Shown: piece after piece, positions 36,470-47,562 of the stretch | Layout: each line of letters opens with the position of its first letter | Position numbering within the stretch: the stretch's first letter is position 1 | Origin: Desulfohalovibrio reitneri | GTDB lineage: Bacteria > Desulfobacterota > Desulfovibrionia > Desulfovibrionales > Desulfovibrionaceae | Direction of reading: 5' to 3' | Length of the DNA: 64,000 nt | Assembly (NCBI RefSeq): GCF_000711295.1 | Contig: NZ_JOMJ01000003.1 | Location: forward strand, 385,001-449,000 | Translations under genes and position numbers: made by a program | Notes under the pieces: model-generated | What the model was told of the DNA's origin: nothing | Database searches by the model: none | The model's input: only the letters and a program-made list of their open reading frames with translations

Positions 36470-36787
36470 ATGGCCACCATGACCAGCGATCGCATTCGCA
36501 TCAAACTGAAGGCGTACGACTACCGCATTCTCGACAAGGCGGTGGCCGAGATCGTGGATACGGCGCGCAATACCGGTGCCGCCCTGGCCGGGCCCATCCC
36601 GCTGCCGACCAATATCCACAAGACCACGGTCCAGAAGAGCGTGCACGTGGACAAGAAGTCGCGCGAGCAGTTCGAGCAGCGTGTTCACAAGCGCCTGCTG
36701 GACATCCTCGAGCCCACCCAGCAGACCGTGGACGCGCTTGGCAAGCTGTCCCTGCCCGCCGGCGTGGACGTGGAAATCAAACTGTAG
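36470..36787 (+). CDS. rpsJ: Small ribosomal subunit protein uS10
   Basis: 105 residues; [18 protein letters not shown] and [28 protein letters not shown] are diagnostic. Two in-frame ATGs (36470, 36479) are possible; the first is taken. The three-base gap to tuf leaves no room for the long S10 leader by which L4 attenuates this operon in E. coli, so that control must be absent or lie elsewhere. Confidence 0.97.
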   Translation: MATMTSDRIRIKLKAYDYRILDKAVAEIVDTARNTGAALAGPIPLPTNIHKTTVQKSVHVDKKSREQFEQRVHKRLLDILEPTQQTVDALGKLSLPAGVDVEIKL

Positions 36788-36797
36788 AGAGGGCGTC

Positions 36798-37430
36798 ATG
36801 GCCAAGAATATCGGAATCCTGGGCCGCAAGGTGGGCATGACCCGCATTTTCTCCGAGGACGGCACCATCACCCCCGTGACCGTCCTGGAGGCGGGACCCT
36901 GCCCGGTGGTCCAGATCAAGACCGCCGACAAGGACGGTTACACCGCGCTGCAGGTGGGGCATGGCGAGGTCGCCGAGCGCAAGCTCAACAAGCCCGGCAA
37001 GGGGCACCAGGCCAAGGCTGGCCAGGGCTTCTTCCGAGACCTGCGCGAGTTCCGTTTCGACGGGGCTTCGGAGTACGAGGTGGGCAGCGAGTTGACCGTG
37101 GAGATGTTCAAGCCCGGCGAGCGGGTCAAAGTGACCGGCACCAGCAAGGGCAAGGGCTTCCAGGGCGTCATGAAGCGCCATAACTTCGCTGGCTCCCGCG
37201 CCTCCCACGGCGCCGAGAAGGTGCACCGCGCTCCCGGAGCCGTGGGTCACTGCACCTTCCCCTCCAAGATCTTCAAGAACAAGAAGATGCCGGGGCACAT
37301 GGGCGACCGCAAGGTGACATACAAGAACCTGGAGATCGTGGACGTGCGCCCCGAGGACAATGTCATCCTCGTCAAGGGCCAGGTGCCCGGCGCCAAGGGC
37401 GGACTCGTCATGGTCCGCAAGCAGGACTAG
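36798..37430 (+). CDS. rplC: Large ribosomal subunit protein uL3
   Basis: 210 residues from [18 protein letters not shown]; the open frame upstream lies inside rps[20 protein letters not shown]...SHGAEKVHR is the central extension that reaches towards the peptidyl-transferase centre. Spacing to rpsJ and rplD is about 10 bases. Confidence 0.97.
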   Translation: MAKNIGILGRKVGMTRIFSEDGTITPVTVLEAGPCPVVQIKTADKDGYTALQVGHGEVAERKLNKPGKGHQAKAGQGFFRDLREFRFDGASEYEVGSELTVEMFKPGERVKVTGTSKGKGFQGVMKRHNFAGSRASHGAEKVHRAPGAVGHCTFPSKIFKNKKMPGHMGDRKVTYKNLEIVDVRPEDNVILVKGQVPGAKGGLVMVRKQD

Positions 37431-37440
37431 GTGAGCGACA

Positions 37441-38061
37441 ATGGCTACCGTGAAAATAGTCGACCAGACCAACGCCGAGGTGGGCAGCCTCGATCTCGCT
37501 CCCGAAGTGTTCGGGGTTGAGGTCAAGCCCGAGATCCTCAACCTGGTGGTGCGCGCCCAGCGCAACGCCGCCCGGGCTGGCACCCACAAGACCAAGGGCC
37601 GCTCCGAGGTCTCCGGCGGCGGACGCAAGCCGTGGCGCCAGAAAGGTACGGGCCGCGCCCGTGCGGGCACCATTCGCTCCCCCCTGTGGCGGGGCGGTGG
37701 CACCACCTTCGGGCCCACCCCGCGCAGCTACGAGATCAAGGTCAACAAGAAGGTGCGTTCACTGGCCCTGAAGATGGCCCTTTCCACCCGCGCCGCCGAC
37801 GATCGCCTGACCGTGGTGGACAAGCTGGAGCTGCCCGAGGCCAAGACCAAGCATTTCGCCGAAATTATCGGCAAGCTGGGACTGAAAAAGGCCTTGATTG
37901 TTGTCGAGGGCGCTGATAATACTCTCGCTCTTTCGGCCCGGAATCTGCCTCACGTGAAATTGCTCGAGGCGGAAAAGCTCAATGTTTATGATGTTCTGAA
38001 GTACCCCCAGCTGGTGGTGGTCAAGGACGCCGTGAACAGCCTCGAGGAAAGGTTGAAGTAA
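37441..38061 (+). CDS. rplD: Large ribosomal subunit protein uL4
   Basis: 206 residues with the exit-tunnel loop [34 protein letters not shown]. Complete and of normal length. One base separates its stop from the rplW start codon. In E. coli L4 is the S10-operon repressor; see rpsJ for why that may not apply. Confidence 0.97.
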   Translation: MATVKIVDQTNAEVGSLDLAPEVFGVEVKPEILNLVVRAQRNAARAGTHKTKGRSEVSGGGRKPWRQKGTGRARAGTIRSPLWRGGGTTFGPTPRSYEIKVNKKVRSLALKMALSTRAADDRLTVVDKLELPEAKTKHFAEIIGKLGLKKALIVVEGADNTLALSARNLPHVKLLEAEKLNVYDVLKYPQLVVVKDAVNSLEERLK

Positions 38062-38062
38062 A

Positions 38063-38353
38063 ATGGACTACACGCAGATTTTGCTCAAACCGGTCATCTC
38101 CGAGAAGGCCACCATGGTCAAGGAGGACGGCAACCAGGTCGTCTTCTACGTCCATGACAGCGCCAACAAGATCGAGATCAAGAAGGCCGTCGAGCAGGCC
38201 TTCAAGGTCAGGGTCGAGAAGGTCACTGTCACGCGCAAAAAGCCCGGTGTGCGGTCCCGTTGGGGCCGCCCGGTGGGCAAGGTCTCCGGCCACAAGAAGG
38301 CCTACGTCACGCTGGCCGCCGGCGACAAGATCGAGTTCTTCGAGGGAGTGTAG
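38063..38353 (+). CDS. rplW: Large ribosomal subunit protein uL23
   Basis: 96 residues: [26 protein letters not shown], ending [20 protein letters not shown]23 sits at the tunnel exit and is the docking site of trigger factor and SRP. Four bases before rplB. Confidence 0.97.
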   Translation: MDYTQILLKPVISEKATMVKEDGNQVVFYVHDSANKIEIKKAVEQAFKVRVEKVTVTRKKPGVRSRWGRPVGKVSGHKKAYVTLAAGDKIEFFEGV

Positions 38354-38357
38354 CACC

Positions 38358-39185
38358 ATGGCAGTTCGCAAGCTCAAACCCACCTCGCCCGGCCGGCGCT
38401 TCCAGACGGTCTCCGACTACGCGGAGATCACCCGGACGCAGCCCGAGAAGTCCCTCACCGAGGGGCTGACCAAGAAGAGCGGCCGCAACAACAACGGACG
38501 GCTCACCTCCCGGCGGCGCGGGGGCGGTCACAAGCGGCTCTACCGGATCATCGATTTCAAGCGGAACAAGCTTGAGGTGCCCGCCAAGGTGGCCACCATC
38601 GAATATGATCCCAACCGTTCCGCCCGCATTGCCCTGCTGCACTACGCCGACGGCGAGAAGCGCTACATCCTGGCGCCCGTGGGCATGAAGGTGGGCGACT
38701 CCGTGCTGGCCGGCGAAAAGGCCGACATCAAGCCCGGCAACGCCATGGTCCTGGGGCGCATCCCCACCGGCACCATCGTGCACAACATTGAACTGCACCC
38801 CGGCCGCGGGGGCCAGTTCTGCCGTGCCGCCGGCACCTACGCCCAGCTGGTCGCCAAGGAGGGCAAATACGCCCTGCTGCGCCTGCCCTCCGGCGAGATC
38901 CGCAACGTGCTGGCCACCTGCACCGCCACCGTCGGCCAGGTCGGCAACATCCAGCACGAGAACATTTCCCTGGGCAAGGCCGGCAGGAACCGCTGGAAGG
39001 GCCGCCGTCCCCAGGTCCGCGGCGTGGCAATGAACCCCATCGATCACCCTCTGGGCGGCGGCGAGGGCCGGTCCTCGGGCGGAAGGCACCCCTGTTCTCC
39101 GTGGGGCGCTCCGGCCAAGGGCTACAAGACTCGCGATCCCAACAAGCCCTCGTCCAAGCTGATCGTCAAGCGCCGCGGCAAGTAA
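38358..39185 (+). CDS. rplB: Large ribosomal subunit protein uL2
   Basis: 275 residues from [16 protein letters not shown]; the upstream open frame is a shadow of rpl[30 protein letters not shown] holds the conserved His needed for peptidyl-transferase activity. Complete. Confidence 0.97.
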   Translation: MAVRKLKPTSPGRRFQTVSDYAEITRTQPEKSLTEGLTKKSGRNNNGRLTSRRRGGGHKRLYRIIDFKRNKLEVPAKVATIEYDPNRSARIALLHYADGEKRYILAPVGMKVGDSVLAGEKADIKPGNAMVLGRIPTGTIVHNIELHPGRGGQFCRAAGTYAQLVAKEGKYALLRLPSGEIRNVLATCTATVGQVGNIQHENISLGKAGRNRWKGRRPQVRGVAMNPIDHPLGGGEGRSSGGRHPCSPWGAPAKGYKTRDPNKPSSKLIVKRRGK

Positions 39186-39197
39186 GAGGAGGAAGCC

Positions 39198-39479
39198 ATG
39201 CCCAGGTCGCTGAAGAAAGGTCCCTTTGTGGACGACCACCTTCTCAAGAAGGTGCAGAAAGCATCCGAGACGTCGGACCACCGCGTCATCAAGACGTGGT
39301 CCAGGCGCTCCACCGTCATACCCGAAATGGTCGGCATGACCTTCGCCGTGCACAACGGCAAGAAATTCGTGCCTGTGTTCGTCACCGAGAACATGGTCGG
39401 CCACAAGCTGGGCGAGTTCTCGCTCACCAGGACCTACCACGGCCATGCCGCCGACAAAAAGAGCAAGGCCAAGCGGTAA
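39198..39479 (+). CDS. rpsS: Small ribosomal subunit protein uS19
   Basis: 93 residues, [19 protein letters not shown], with the [23 protein letters not shown] block. Head protein of the 30S subunit. AGAGGAGG precedes the start. Confidence 0.97.
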   Translation: MPRSLKKGPFVDDHLLKKVQKASETSDHRVIKTWSRRSTVIPEMVGMTFAVHNGKKFVPVFVTENMVGHKLGEFSLTRTYHGHAADKKSKAKR

Positions 39480-39493
39480 GGAGCGCATGAACC

Positions 39494-39826
39494 ATGGAAG
39501 CTAGAGCAGTCGCCAAATTCATTCGCGTCTCGCCTCGCAAGACGCGGCTTGTGGCCGACAATATCAAGGGCCTGCCGGTTGAGGACGCCCTGAACATGCT
39601 GCGCTTCACTCCCAAGAAGCCGGCCAAGGTTCTCTCCAAGGTTCTGCATTCGGCCGTTTCCAACGCCGAGCAGCTCCCCGGCGTGGACGTTGACTCCCTG
39701 TTCGTGAAGCACGTCCAGATCAACGAAGGCCCCACCTGGAAACGGATTATGCCCCGGGCCATGGGCCGGGCCTACCGCATCCGCAAAAGGACCAGCCACA
39801 TCACCGTGGTTGTCGACGAGAGCTAA
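39494..39826 (+). CDS. rplV: Large ribosomal subunit protein uL22
   Basis: 110 residues: [19 protein letters not shown] and the tunnel beta-hairpin region [24 protein letters not shown]. No deletion is seen in the loop linked to macrolide resistance. Followed by rpsC after nine bases. Confidence 0.97.
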   Translation: MEARAVAKFIRVSPRKTRLVADNIKGLPVEDALNMLRFTPKKPAKVLSKVLHSAVSNAEQLPGVDVDSLFVKHVQINEGPTWKRIMPRAMGRAYRIRKRTSHITVVVDES

Positions 39827-39835
39827 GGGGACGTC

Positions 39836-40474
39836 ATGGGTCAAAAGGTACATCCCTACGGCTTCCGCCTGGGGTACAACAAAAATTGGCTTTCTCGCTG
39901 GTTCGCCAGCAAGGACTATCCGGCCAACGTCATGGAAGATGACAAGATCCGGAAGTTCACCAAAAAGCAGCTCTATCACGCGGGCATTTCCCGCATCGAG
40001 ATCGAGCGCGCCGGTGGCAAGGTTCGCATTATCATCCACACCGCCCGTCCCGGCATCGTCATCGGCCGCAAGGGCGTGGAGATCGAGAAGGTCCGCGAGA
40101 GCCTGCGGCGGAAGTTCCAGAAGGAATTCAACATCGAGGTGGTTGAGATTCGCCGCCCCGAGACGGACGCCCAACTGGTCGCCGAGAACGTGGCCAATCA
40201 GTTGGAACGCCGCGTGGCATTCCGCCGCGCCATGAAGCGGACCGTGGGCATTTCCCGCAAGTTCGGCGCCGAGGGCATCAAGATTTCCTGCGCCGGCCGC
40301 CTGGCCGGGGCCGAGATCGCCCGCACCGAGTGGTACCGCGACGGCCGTGTGCCCCTGCACACCCTGCGCGCCGACCTGGACTACGGCTACGCCGAAGCCA
40401 GGACCACCTACGGCATCATCGGCGTCAAGGTGTGGATATTCAAGGGTGAGATTCTCGACGAGGTGGAACAGTAA
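39836..40474 (+). CDS. rpsC: Small ribosomal subunit protein uS3
   Basis: 212 residues, [24 protein letters not shown]-domain [16 protein letters not shown] and [22 protein letters not shown]. Lies at the mRNA entry channel. Its stop shares bases with the rplP start (TAATG). Confidence 0.97.
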   Translation: MGQKVHPYGFRLGYNKNWLSRWFASKDYPANVMEDDKIRKFTKKQLYHAGISRIEIERAGGKVRIIIHTARPGIVIGRKGVEIEKVRESLRRKFQKEFNIEVVEIRRPETDAQLVAENVANQLERRVAFRRAMKRTVGISRKFGAEGIKISCAGRLAGAEIARTEWYRDGRVPLHTLRADLDYGYAEARTTYGIIGVKVWIFKGEILDEVEQ

Positions 40475-40887
40475 TGCTGGCTCCCAAGAAGATCAAATTC
40501 CGCAAGCGGCAGAAAGGCAGGCTGCGCGGCAAGGCCCAGCGCGGGACCTCTGTGTCCTTCGGTGAGTTCGGCCTCAAGGCCGTCTCGCACGGCAAGATCA
40601 CCGCGCAGCAGATCGAGGCCGCCCGTATCGCCATCACCCGCCATGTCAAGCGCGGCGGCAAGGTCTGGATTCGCATCTTTCCCGACCAGCCCATCACGGC
40701 CAAGCCCGCCGAGGTCCGCCAGGGCAAGGGCAAGGGCGCTCCCGTGGGCTGGGTAGCCCCGGTGAAGCCCGGCCGGGTGATGTACGAACTGGCCGGCGTT
40801 GACCCGGAACTGGCGCGCGAGGCGCTGACCCGCGCTGCCCACAAGCTGCCGGTGAAGACGACCATCGTGTTCAAGGAGGGCCTGTAA
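40474..40887 (+). CDS. rplP: Large ribosomal subunit protein uL16
   Basis: 137 residues: [24 protein letters not shown] and [22 protein letters not shown]. Overlaps rpsC by one base and rpmC by one base, so all three are translationally coupled. Confidence 0.97.
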   Translation: MLAPKKIKFRKRQKGRLRGKAQRGTSVSFGEFGLKAVSHGKITAQQIEAARIAITRHVKRGGKVWIRIFPDQPITAKPAEVRQGKGKGAPVGWVAPVKPGRVMYELAGVDPELAREALTRAAHKLPVKTTIVFKEGL

Positions 40888-41078
40888 TGGATACCAAGGC
40901 TGTCCGCGATCTGGATGAAAAGGCGCTGGCCGGAAAGCTGGGCGAGTACCGCCAGGAGCTGTTCAACCTCCGCTTCCAGCACGCCACCGCCCAGCTGGAG
41001 AACACCCAGCGGTTGAAGGCGGTTCGCAAGAATATCGCCCGCATCCTGACCGTGATGAACGAGCGTAAGAGGGGATAG
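40887..41078 (+). CDS. rpmC: Large ribosomal subunit protein uL29
   Basis: 63 residues; the two-helix protein with [29 protein letters not shown]. Start overlaps the rplP stop; rpsQ begins four bases after its stop. Confidence 0.96.
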   Translation: MDTKAVRDLDEKALAGKLGEYRQELFNLRFQHATAQLENTQRLKAVRKNIARILTVMNERKRG

Positions 41079-41082
41079 CCCA

Positions 41083-41346
41083 ATGGCCGAGAGCGCAAAG
41101 AGCAACAAGCGGGTCCTGACCGGCATCGTGGTCAGCGACAAGGCTGACAAGACCATCGTGGTCAACGTCCAGACCTTGATCCAGCATCCGCTGTTCAAGA
41201 AGTACATCCGCCGCCGGAAGAAGTTCATGGCGCATGATCCGAGCAATGAGTGCGGCGTCGGCGACAAGGTGCAGATCATCGAATCGCGGCCTCTTTCCGC
41301 CCGCAAGCGGTGGCATCTGCTGCAAGTTTTGGAAAAGGCTGTCTAA
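41083..41346 (+). CDS. rpsQ: Small ribosomal subunit protein uS17
   Basis: 87 residues: [18 protein letters not shown] and [30 protein letters not shown]-fold protein, complete. rplN follows after 16 bases. Confidence 0.97.
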   Translation: MAESAKSNKRVLTGIVVSDKADKTIVVNVQTLIQHPLFKKYIRRRKKFMAHDPSNECGVGDKVQIIESRPLSARKRWHLLQVLEKAV

Positions 41347-41362
41347 GGCAAGGATTAGAACA

Positions 41363-41731
41363 ATGATCCAGGTTCAGACCCAGCTCGACGTGGCCGACAA
41401 CTCCGGCGCCAAGAAGGTGATGTGCCTTAAGGTGTTGGGCGGCTCCAAGCGTCGCTACGCCTCGGTGGGCGACATCGTCATGGTGTCGGTCAAGGAGGCC
41501 ATGCCCAACGCCAAGGTCAAAAAGGGCGAAGTCCTGCGCGCCGTTATCGTGCGCACACGCAAGGAGATCGGCCGGCCGGACGGGACGTACATCAAGTTCG
41601 ACACCAACTCGGCCGTCATCCTCTCCAAGCAGAACGAGCCCGTCGGGACCCGCATCTTTGGCCCCGTGGCCCGCGAACTGCGGCAGCGCAATTTCATGAA
41701 GATCGTCTCGCTGGCGCCCGAGGTCCTGTAA
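41363..41731 (+). CDS. rplN: Large ribosomal subunit protein uL14
   Basis: 122 residues from [19 protein letters not shown]; the long open frame before it is a shadow of rps[22 protein letters not shown] and [28 protein letters not shown] are diagnostic. Head of the spc part of the cluster. Confidence 0.97.
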   Translation: MIQVQTQLDVADNSGAKKVMCLKVLGGSKRRYASVGDIVMVSVKEAMPNAKVKKGEVLRAVIVRTRKEIGRPDGTYIKFDTNSAVILSKQNEPVGTRIFGPVARELRQRNFMKIVSLAPEVL

Positions 41732-41740
41732 GGAGGAGCC

Positions 41741-42076
<336 letters not shown>

Positions 42077-42080
42077 GCTC

Positions 42081-42620
42081 ATGAGCCGGCTTGCAAACGT
42101 CTACAAAGAAAAGGTCGCTCCCGAGCTCGCCAAGGAGTTCGGCTACGAGTCGACCATGCAGATTCCCCATATCAAGTCCGTGTCGTTGAACATCGGACTG
42201 GGAGAGGCTGCGCAGAACCACAAGTTGATCGAGGAAGCCGTTACGGAGTTGACCAACATCTCTGGTCAGAAGGCGGTCATCACCCGGGCCAAAAAGTCCA
42301 TCGCCGCCTTCAAGCTGCGCGAGGGAATGCCCATCGGCTGCCGCGTGACCCTGCGCCGCGAACGCATGTGGGACTTCATCGACAGGCTGTTCAACTTCGC
42401 TCTGCCCCGCGTGCGCGACTTCCGCGGCGTCAAGGACCGAGGCTTCGACGGCCGCGGCAACTTCACCATGGGCGTGCGCGACCACAGCATCTTTCCCGAG
42501 ATCGACATCGACAAGGTCGAAAGGCCCAAGGGCATGAACATCACCTTCGTCACGTCCGCCACGACGGACAAGGAATCCAAGAGCCTGCTGACCATGCTCG
42601 GCATGCCCTTCAAGAAGTAA
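42081..42620 (+). CDS. rplE: Large ribosomal subunit protein uL5
   Basis: 179 residues from [33 protein letters not shown] and [31 protein letters not shown] are family blocks. Binds 5S rRNA and contacts P-site tRNA. Four bases after rplX. Confidence 0.97.
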   Translation: MSRLANVYKEKVAPELAKEFGYESTMQIPHIKSVSLNIGLGEAAQNHKLIEEAVTELTNISGQKAVITRAKKSIAAFKLREGMPIGCRVTLRRERMWDFIDRLFNFALPRVRDFRGVKDRGFDGRGNFTMGVRDHSIFPEIDIDKVERPKGMNITFVTSATTDKESKSLLTMLGMPFKK

Positions 42621-42633
42621 GGAGACGATTTCC

Positions 42634-42819
42634 ATGGCCCGTAAAGCACTCAGGGAGAAGGCCGCCCGCAAGCCCAAGTTCTCCAGCCGTGGCTACAATC
42701 GCTGCCCCCGCTGCGGACGTTCCAGGGCGTTCCTCAGGAGATACGGCATCTGCCGCGTCTGTTTCCGTCAGATGGCTCTTCGCGGCGAACTGCCCGGGGT
42801 CCGGAAGTCGAGCTGGTAA
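42634..42819 (+). CDS. rpsN: Small ribosomal subunit protein uS14, zinc-binding type
   Basis: 61 residues: the short S14Z form with [22 protein letters not shown] supplying four zinc cysteines. E. coli has the longer cysteine-free form, so this genome uses the type common in Firmicutes and deltaproteobacteria. Together with L31, L36 and S4 it shows that the ribosome here is zinc-rich. Confidence 0.97.
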   Translation: MARKALREKAARKPKFSSRGYNRCPRCGRSRAFLRRYGICRVCFRQMALRGELPGVRKSSW

Positions 42820-42833
42820 GAAGGAGAACGACC

Positions 42834-43217
42834 ATGCCTGTGACTGATCCCGTCGCCGACATGTTGGCGCGCCTCAGAAATGGCCACCAGGCCCTGCACG
42901 CCGACGTCGAGATTCCCCTCTCCCGGATGAAGGCCGACTTGGCCCGCATCCTCAAGGAGGAGGGGTTCGTCGAGGACTACAAAGTCGGCGAATACACCAT
43001 TTCCATCAAGTTGAAGTATGTTGACGGACGCCCGCTCATCGCCGGTGCCCGCAAGGTTTCCACGCCGGGCCGCCGTGTCTACGTGGGAGTCAACGAAATC
43101 CCCCGTGTCCGCAACGGGTTGGGCATTTGCGTGCTCTCCACCTCCCGGGGCGTCATGGAAGGCAGCCGCGCTTCCTCCGAGAATGTGGGCGGCGAGCTGC
43201 TCTGCGAAATCTGGTAG
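42834..43217 (+). CDS. rpsH: Small ribosomal subunit protein uS8
   Basis: 127 residues: DPVADMLARLRNGHQALH, KVSTPGRRVYVGVNEIPRVRNGLGICVLSTSRGVM. In E. coli S8 represses the spc operon. AAGGAG precedes the ATG. Confidence 0.97.
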   Translation: MPVTDPVADMLARLRNGHQALHADVEIPLSRMKADLARILKEEGFVEDYKVGEYTISIKLKYVDGRPLIAGARKVSTPGRRVYVGVNEIPRVRNGLGICVLSTSRGVMEGSRASSENVGGELLCEIW

Positions 43218-43236
43218 CCTAGGATAGGAAACGATT

Positions 43237-43773
43237 ATGTCCAGAATCGGCAAACTTCCCATCACGCTGCCCCAGGGCGTCGAGGTCTCCATCGGATCGG
43301 AGGCGGTCGAGGTGAAGGGCCCCAAGGGTACCCTCTCCACGCCGCTGCACGAGAAGATCGCGGTCGAGATGGCCGACGGCTCCGTGACCCTGAGCCGTCG
43401 CGACGAATCCCGCACCGCCCGCGAGCAGCACGGCCTGCGCCGCACTCTGCTGGCCAACTGCGTGGAAGGCGTGAGCAAGGGCTTCACCAAGGAGCTCGAG
43501 GTCATAGGCGTGGGCTACAAGGTCCAGGTCCAGGGCCAGACCGTGGTCCTGAGCGTCGGGTACTCCCACCCGGTCAACTTCCCTCTGCCCCAGGGCGTCG
43601 AAGCCAAGGTGGACGGGGCCAAGCTGACGCTGTCGGGCATCGACAAGGAGCTCGTCGGCGAGTTGGCCGCCAAGATCCGCCGGGTGCGTCCGCCCGAACC
43701 GTTCAAGGGCAAGGGCATCAAATACGTGGACGAGCAGGTCCGCCGCAAGGCCGGCAAGTCCGGCGGCAAGTAG
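43237..43773 (+). CDS. rplF: Large ribosomal subunit protein uL6
   Basis: 178 residues, two similar domains; [15 protein letters not shown] at the start and the signature [21 protein letters not shown] near the end. Complete. Followed by rplR after 14 bases. Confidence 0.97.
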   Translation: MSRIGKLPITLPQGVEVSIGSEAVEVKGPKGTLSTPLHEKIAVEMADGSVTLSRRDESRTAREQHGLRRTLLANCVEGVSKGFTKELEVIGVGYKVQVQGQTVVLSVGYSHPVNFPLPQGVEAKVDGAKLTLSGIDKELVGELAAKIRRVRPPEPFKGKGIKYVDEQVRRKAGKSGGK

Positions 43774-43787
43774 GCCAGGAGACCGAG

Positions 43788-44147
43788 ATGAAGCTTACCA
43801 ACGAACAGCGCCGGAAGCGCCGCAAACAGCGCATCCGCAAGAAGATTTTCGGCACGGCCGAACGGCCCCGCATGGTGGTCTTTCGCTCCAACCGGCACAT
43901 CTACACCCAGCTGGTGGACGATCAGAACGGCCGCACCATTGTCTCCGCCTCCACCCTCTCCATGGCCAAGGCCGGCGAGTCCGTGAAGCTGGACAAGGAT
44001 GCCGCGGTCAAGGTGGGCAAGGACGTGGCGGAGAAGGCCAAGGCCAACTCCATCAGCCAGGTGGTCTTCGACCGCAACGGCTACAAGTACCACGGCCGCG
44101 TCAAGGCGCTGGCCGACAGCGCCCGCGAGGCGGGACTCGAATTCTAA
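43788..44147 (+). CDS. rplR: Large ribosomal subunit protein uL18
   Basis: 119 residues; [20 protein letters not shown] and [26 protein letters not shown]. 5S-rRNA-binding protein together with L5. Normal length. Confidence 0.97.
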   Translation: MKLTNEQRRKRRKQRIRKKIFGTAERPRMVVFRSNRHIYTQLVDDQNGRTIVSASTLSMAKAGESVKLDKDAAVKVGKDVAEKAKANSISQVVFDRNGYKYHGRVKALADSAREAGLEF

Positions 44148-44159
44148 GGAAGAGGCAAC

Positions 44160-44654
44160 ATGGCCGAGACCAACGATTCCGGACAGATTGAGAAGATCGT
44201 CTACCTCAACCGCGTGGCCAAAGTGGTCAAGGGCGGCCGGCGCTTCAGCTTCTCCGCCCTCGTGGTCGTGGGCGACGGCAATGGCAAGGTCGGTGTGGGC
44301 CTGGGCAAGGCCAATGAAGTGCCCGAGGCCATCCGCAAGGCTTCCGAGCGCGCTCGCAAGGACATGATCAGTGTGCCCGTTCTCGACGGCACCCTGCCGT
44401 ACGAGGTTCTGGGCCGCTTCGGCTCCGCGAGGGTGGTGCTCAAGCCGGCCAGCAAGGGTACCGGCATCATTGCCGGCGGCCCCGTCCGCGCCGTCATGGA
44501 AGCCGCCGGTGTCAACGACATCCTGACCAAGGCCATCGGCACCAACAATCCCCACAACGTGCTCAAGGCGGCCATCGCCGGCCTGGCGGACATCGACAGT
44601 GCCGAAGATATCAGCCGCCTGCGCGGCAAGGCTCTGAGCACCCCGCGCAAGTAG
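44160..44654 (+). CDS. rpsE: Small ribosomal subunit protein uS5
   Basis: 164 residues: [31 protein letters not shown] and [22 protein letters not shown]. No deletion in the loop near the N-terminal VVKGG that confers spectinomycin resistance. Complete. Confidence 0.97.
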   Translation: MAETNDSGQIEKIVYLNRVAKVVKGGRRFSFSALVVVGDGNGKVGVGLGKANEVPEAIRKASERARKDMISVPVLDGTLPYEVLGRFGSARVVLKPASKGTGIIAGGPVRAVMEAAGVNDILTKAIGTNNPHNVLKAAIAGLADIDSAEDISRLRGKALSTPRK

Positions 44655-44666
44655 CAGGAGAAGCCA

Positions 44667-44834
44667 ATGAAGGTCGTTCTCAAGAAGAGCCTCATCGGCT
44701 CGACGCCTAAGCAGCGGAAGATCGTCAAATCCCTGGGCCTGCGGAAGATCCGCCAGGTCAAGGAACTTCCCGACAACGACGCCGTGCGGGGCATGGTCAA
44801 GAAGGTCGCGCACCTGGTGGAGGTCAGCGAATAA
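44667..44834 (+). CDS. rpmD: Large ribosomal subunit protein uL30
   Basis: 55 residues, MKVVLKKSLIGSTPKQRK and LGLRKIRQVKELPDNDAVRGM, typical of the small L30. CAGGAG ribosome binding site. The stop overlaps the rplO ATG (TAATG). Confidence 0.95.
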   Translation: MKVVLKKSLIGSTPKQRKIVKSLGLRKIRQVKELPDNDAVRGMVKKVAHLVEVSE

Positions 44835-45304
44835 TGCAACTGCACGAACTGTATCCCTTCCCGGAAGAACGGAAGACCCGCAAGCGGCTCGGCCGCGGAC
44901 GTGGTTCCGGCCTGGGCAAGACCTCCGGCAAGGGCCACAAGGGGCAGAACGCCCGCTCCGGCGGCGGCGTGCCCGCCGGTTTCGAGGGCGGCCAGATGCC
45001 TTTGCAGCGCCGCCTGCCCAAGCACGGGTTCAAGAATCCTTTCCGCACGGTCTACGAGGTTGTCAATCTCGACGACTTGGCCAGGGTCTTTCCCGAGGGC
45101 GGCGAGATCGGGTTGGACGAGTTGTATGGCAAGGGCCTGTGCCGCAAGAACAAGCCCGTGAAGGTGCTTTCCCGCGGCGATGCCCCCAAGGGGCTCAAGG
45201 TCCAGGCCCATCGCTTCAGCAAGCAGGCCAAGGCCAAGATCGAAGAGGCCGGTGGCGAGGCGCGTCCCATCGAACCCGTCCAACAGGACTCCAAAGAAGG
45301 GTAG
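44834..45304 (+). CDS. rplO: Large ribosomal subunit protein uL15
   Basis: 156 residues: KRLGRGRGSGLGKTSGKGHKGQ, GGVPAGFEGGQMPLQRRLPKHGF. Coupled to rpmD by a one-base overlap and six bases ahead of secY. Confidence 0.97.
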   Translation: MQLHELYPFPEERKTRKRLGRGRGSGLGKTSGKGHKGQNARSGGGVPAGFEGGQMPLQRRLPKHGFKNPFRTVYEVVNLDDLARVFPEGGEIGLDELYGKGLCRKNKPVKVLSRGDAPKGLKVQAHRFSKQAKAKIEEAGGEARPIEPVQQDSKEG

Positions 45305-45310
45305 GCATCC

Positions 45311-46621
45311 GTGGCCCTGGGCGTTGAAAATATCGGTAAGCTGCCGGAACTGCGCAAGAAGCTCTTCTGGACTTTTGTGCTGCTGGCCTTCTACAGGGTG
45401 GGCATCCACATCCCGGTACCTGGGGTGGACACCGCCGCCCTGGCGGAGTTCTTCGAGAGCGCTTCCAACACCCTCTTCGGACTCTTCGACATGTTCTCCG
45501 GCGGGGGACTGTCGCGTGTGTCCATCTTCGCCCTGGGCATCATGCCCTACATCTCCGCCTCCATTATCATCCAGCTGCTCACAGTGGTCAGCCCGGAGCT
45601 GGCCAAGTTGCAGAAGGAAGAAGGGCAGGAGGGCCGCAAGAAGATAACCCAGTACACACGCTACGGCACAGTGCTCATCACCATTGTCCAGGGCATGGGC
45701 ATTGCGGTGGGGCTGGAGTCCATGACGTCGCCTACGGGCACGCCGGTTGTGTTGGAGCCGGGGTGGGGATTCAGGCTGATGACGGTTCTGACCCTGACCA
45801 CTGGTACAACCATGATCATGTGGATCGGCGAGCAGATCTCAGAGAAGGGATTAGGGAACGGCATCTCCCTGATCATCTTCGCGGGCATCGTGGCCTCGCT
45901 TCCCACAGCCATCATGAACACGTTCCGCCTGGTGGGCGCGGGCGAAATGAGCGTCTTCCTGCTTATCTTCCTCACTGCCCTGATGGTGGCTGTGCTGGTG
46001 TTCATCGTCTTTATGGAGCGGGCGCAGCGCCGCATTCCCATCCAATACGCCAAGCGGCAGATGGGGCGGCGCATGTACGGGGGGCAGTCCACCCACCTGC
46101 CATTGCGGGTGAACACGGCCGGCGTCATTCCGCCCATCTTCGCCTCGTCCATCCTGATGTTCCCGGCGACCATCGCCAACTTCTCTGACGTGGCCTGGCT
46201 GCAGACCTTTTCGCAGTACATGACGCCGACCTCCATACTGTACAACGTCATTTTCGTGGGACTGATCGTCTTCTTCTGCTACTTCTACACGGCGATCATC
46301 TTTGATCCGGACCAGATATCCGAGAATTTGAAGAAGTCGGGCGGGTTTATCCCCGGTATCCGTCCCGGGGCCAAGACCAAGGAATACATCGACAAGGTGC
46401 TGGCGCGCATCACCCTGTGGGGCGCCATCTACATCTCCGCCATCTGCGTCCTGCCCATGCTCTTCATCGCCGAGTTTGACGTGCCTTTCTACTTCGGCGG
46501 CACGTCCCTGCTCATCGTCGTAGGTGTTGCCATGGACTTCATGGGCAAGTTGGAAAGCCATCTCATCTCGCGGCAGTATGAGGGGTTGATGGAGAAGACT
46601 GGCCGGGTCCGCAAGCGGTAA
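45311..46621 (+). CDS. secY: Protein translocase subunit SecY
   Basis: Channel of the Sec translocon, 436 residues with ten membrane helices and a GTG start. GIMPYISASIIIQLLT, the GLGNGISLIIFAGI block and the cytosolic AQRRIPIQYAKR loop are present. Encoded in the spc part as in most bacteria. map follows directly; no adk gene lies between them, unlike many Gram-positive and some other bacteria. Confidence 0.97.
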   Translation: MALGVENIGKLPELRKKLFWTFVLLAFYRVGIHIPVPGVDTAALAEFFESASNTLFGLFDMFSGGGLSRVSIFALGIMPYISASIIIQLLTVVSPELAKLQKEEGQEGRKKITQYTRYGTVLITIVQGMGIAVGLESMTSPTGTPVVLEPGWGFRLMTVLTLTTGTTMIMWIGEQISEKGLGNGISLIIFAGIVASLPTAIMNTFRLVGAGEMSVFLLIFLTALMVAVLVFIVFMERAQRRIPIQYAKRQMGRRMYGGQSTHLPLRVNTAGVIPPIFASSILMFPATIANFSDVAWLQTFSQYMTPTSILYNVIFVGLIVFFCYFYTAIIFDPDQISENLKKSGGFIPGIRPGAKTKEYIDKVLARITLWGAIYISAICVLPMLFIAEFDVPFYFGGTSLLIVVGVAMDFMGKLESHLISRQYEGLMEKTGRVRKR

Positions 46622-46632
46622 GGGCGGACGAG

Positions 46633-47409
46633 GTGAAGAAGTTCCGCGGCATCTTCATCAAGAACGCCACTGAAATCGAGACCATGCGTGGGGCCAACGC
46701 CATCGTTGCCTCCATCCTGGACGCCATCCAGGACGCGGTCTCACCCGGCGTTCAAACGATGCTCTTTGAAGAGATCGCCCAGCGGTTGTGCAGGGAACAC
46801 GGTGTCAAGCCCGCGTTTCAGGGCTATCACGGTTTTCCCTATGCCATCTGCTGCTCGGTGAACGAGGAGATCGTCCACGGTTTTCCTTCCCAGCGTCAAC
46901 TCGAGGAAGGGGACATTGTCAGTGTGGACGTCGGTGTGGTCTACAACGGGTTTGTGGGAGACGCGGCCAGGACCTTTACAGTCGGACGTGTTTCTGATAA
47001 AGCCAACGCCCTTCTCGACGTCACCAGAGAGTCCCTCATGCGTGGCATCGAGCAGGTCAAGCCGGGGAATTCACTCCACGACATATCCCGAGCCGTCCAG
47101 GAATACGTGGAAGGCAGGGGGTACAGCGTGGTGCGGCGGTTCGTCGGTCACGGCATCGGCAGGGCAATGCACGAAAAGCCCGAGGTGCCCAATTTCGTGC
47201 CTGCGAGCGGCACAAATGTTCCGCTCAAGGCGGGGATGGTGTTGGCCATCGAACCGATGGTCACTACCGGCTCGCCAGAGGTCAAGGTCTTGGAGGACAA
47301 CTGGACCGCCGTTACCAAGGACGGCAGCCTTTCCGCCCATTTCGAGCATTCCGTGGCGGTGACGGCCAAGGGTCCCGACATATTAAGCCTGAGCCCGCGG
47401 GCAGGCTGA
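46633..47409 (+). CDS. map: Methionine aminopeptidase, type I
   Basis: Removes the initiator Met; 258 residues with a GTG start. The five metal ligands are visible: Asp in SVDVGVVYNGFVGDAART (both Asp), His in GHGIGRAMHEKP, Glu in AIEPMV and Glu in FEHSVAVT. Sits between secY and rpmJ. infA, often found here, is absent from the window. Confidence 0.96.
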   Translation: MKKFRGIFIKNATEIETMRGANAIVASILDAIQDAVSPGVQTMLFEEIAQRLCREHGVKPAFQGYHGFPYAICCSVNEEIVHGFPSQRQLEEGDIVSVDVGVVYNGFVGDAARTFTVGRVSDKANALLDVTRESLMRGIEQVKPGNSLHDISRAVQEYVEGRGYSVVRRFVGHGIGRAMHEKPEVPNFVPASGTNVPLKAGMVLAIEPMVTTGSPEVKVLEDNWTAVTKDGSLSAHFEHSVAVTAKGPDILSLSPRAG

Positions 47410-47436
47410 CACCCGCGAGGAGATGGAGAGAAGCTC

Positions 47437-47550
47437 ATGAAAGTGAGACCGTCCGTGAAAAAAATGTGCCCCAAGTGCAAGATCATCAAACGGCATGGCG
47501 TCGTGCGCGTCATCTGTGCAAACCCCAGGCACAAGCAGCGCCAGGGTTAA
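47437..47550 (+). CDS. rpmJ: Large ribosomal subunit protein bL36
   Basis: 37 residues: [27 protein letters not shown]... with C-C-C-H zinc ligands (CPKC, C, H). Start supported by GGAGATGGAGAGAAG upstream. First gene of the alpha part. Confidence 0.95.
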   Translation: MKVRPSVKKMCPKCKIIKRHGVVRVICANPRHKQRQG

Positions 47551-47562
47551 GCGAGGTTTACC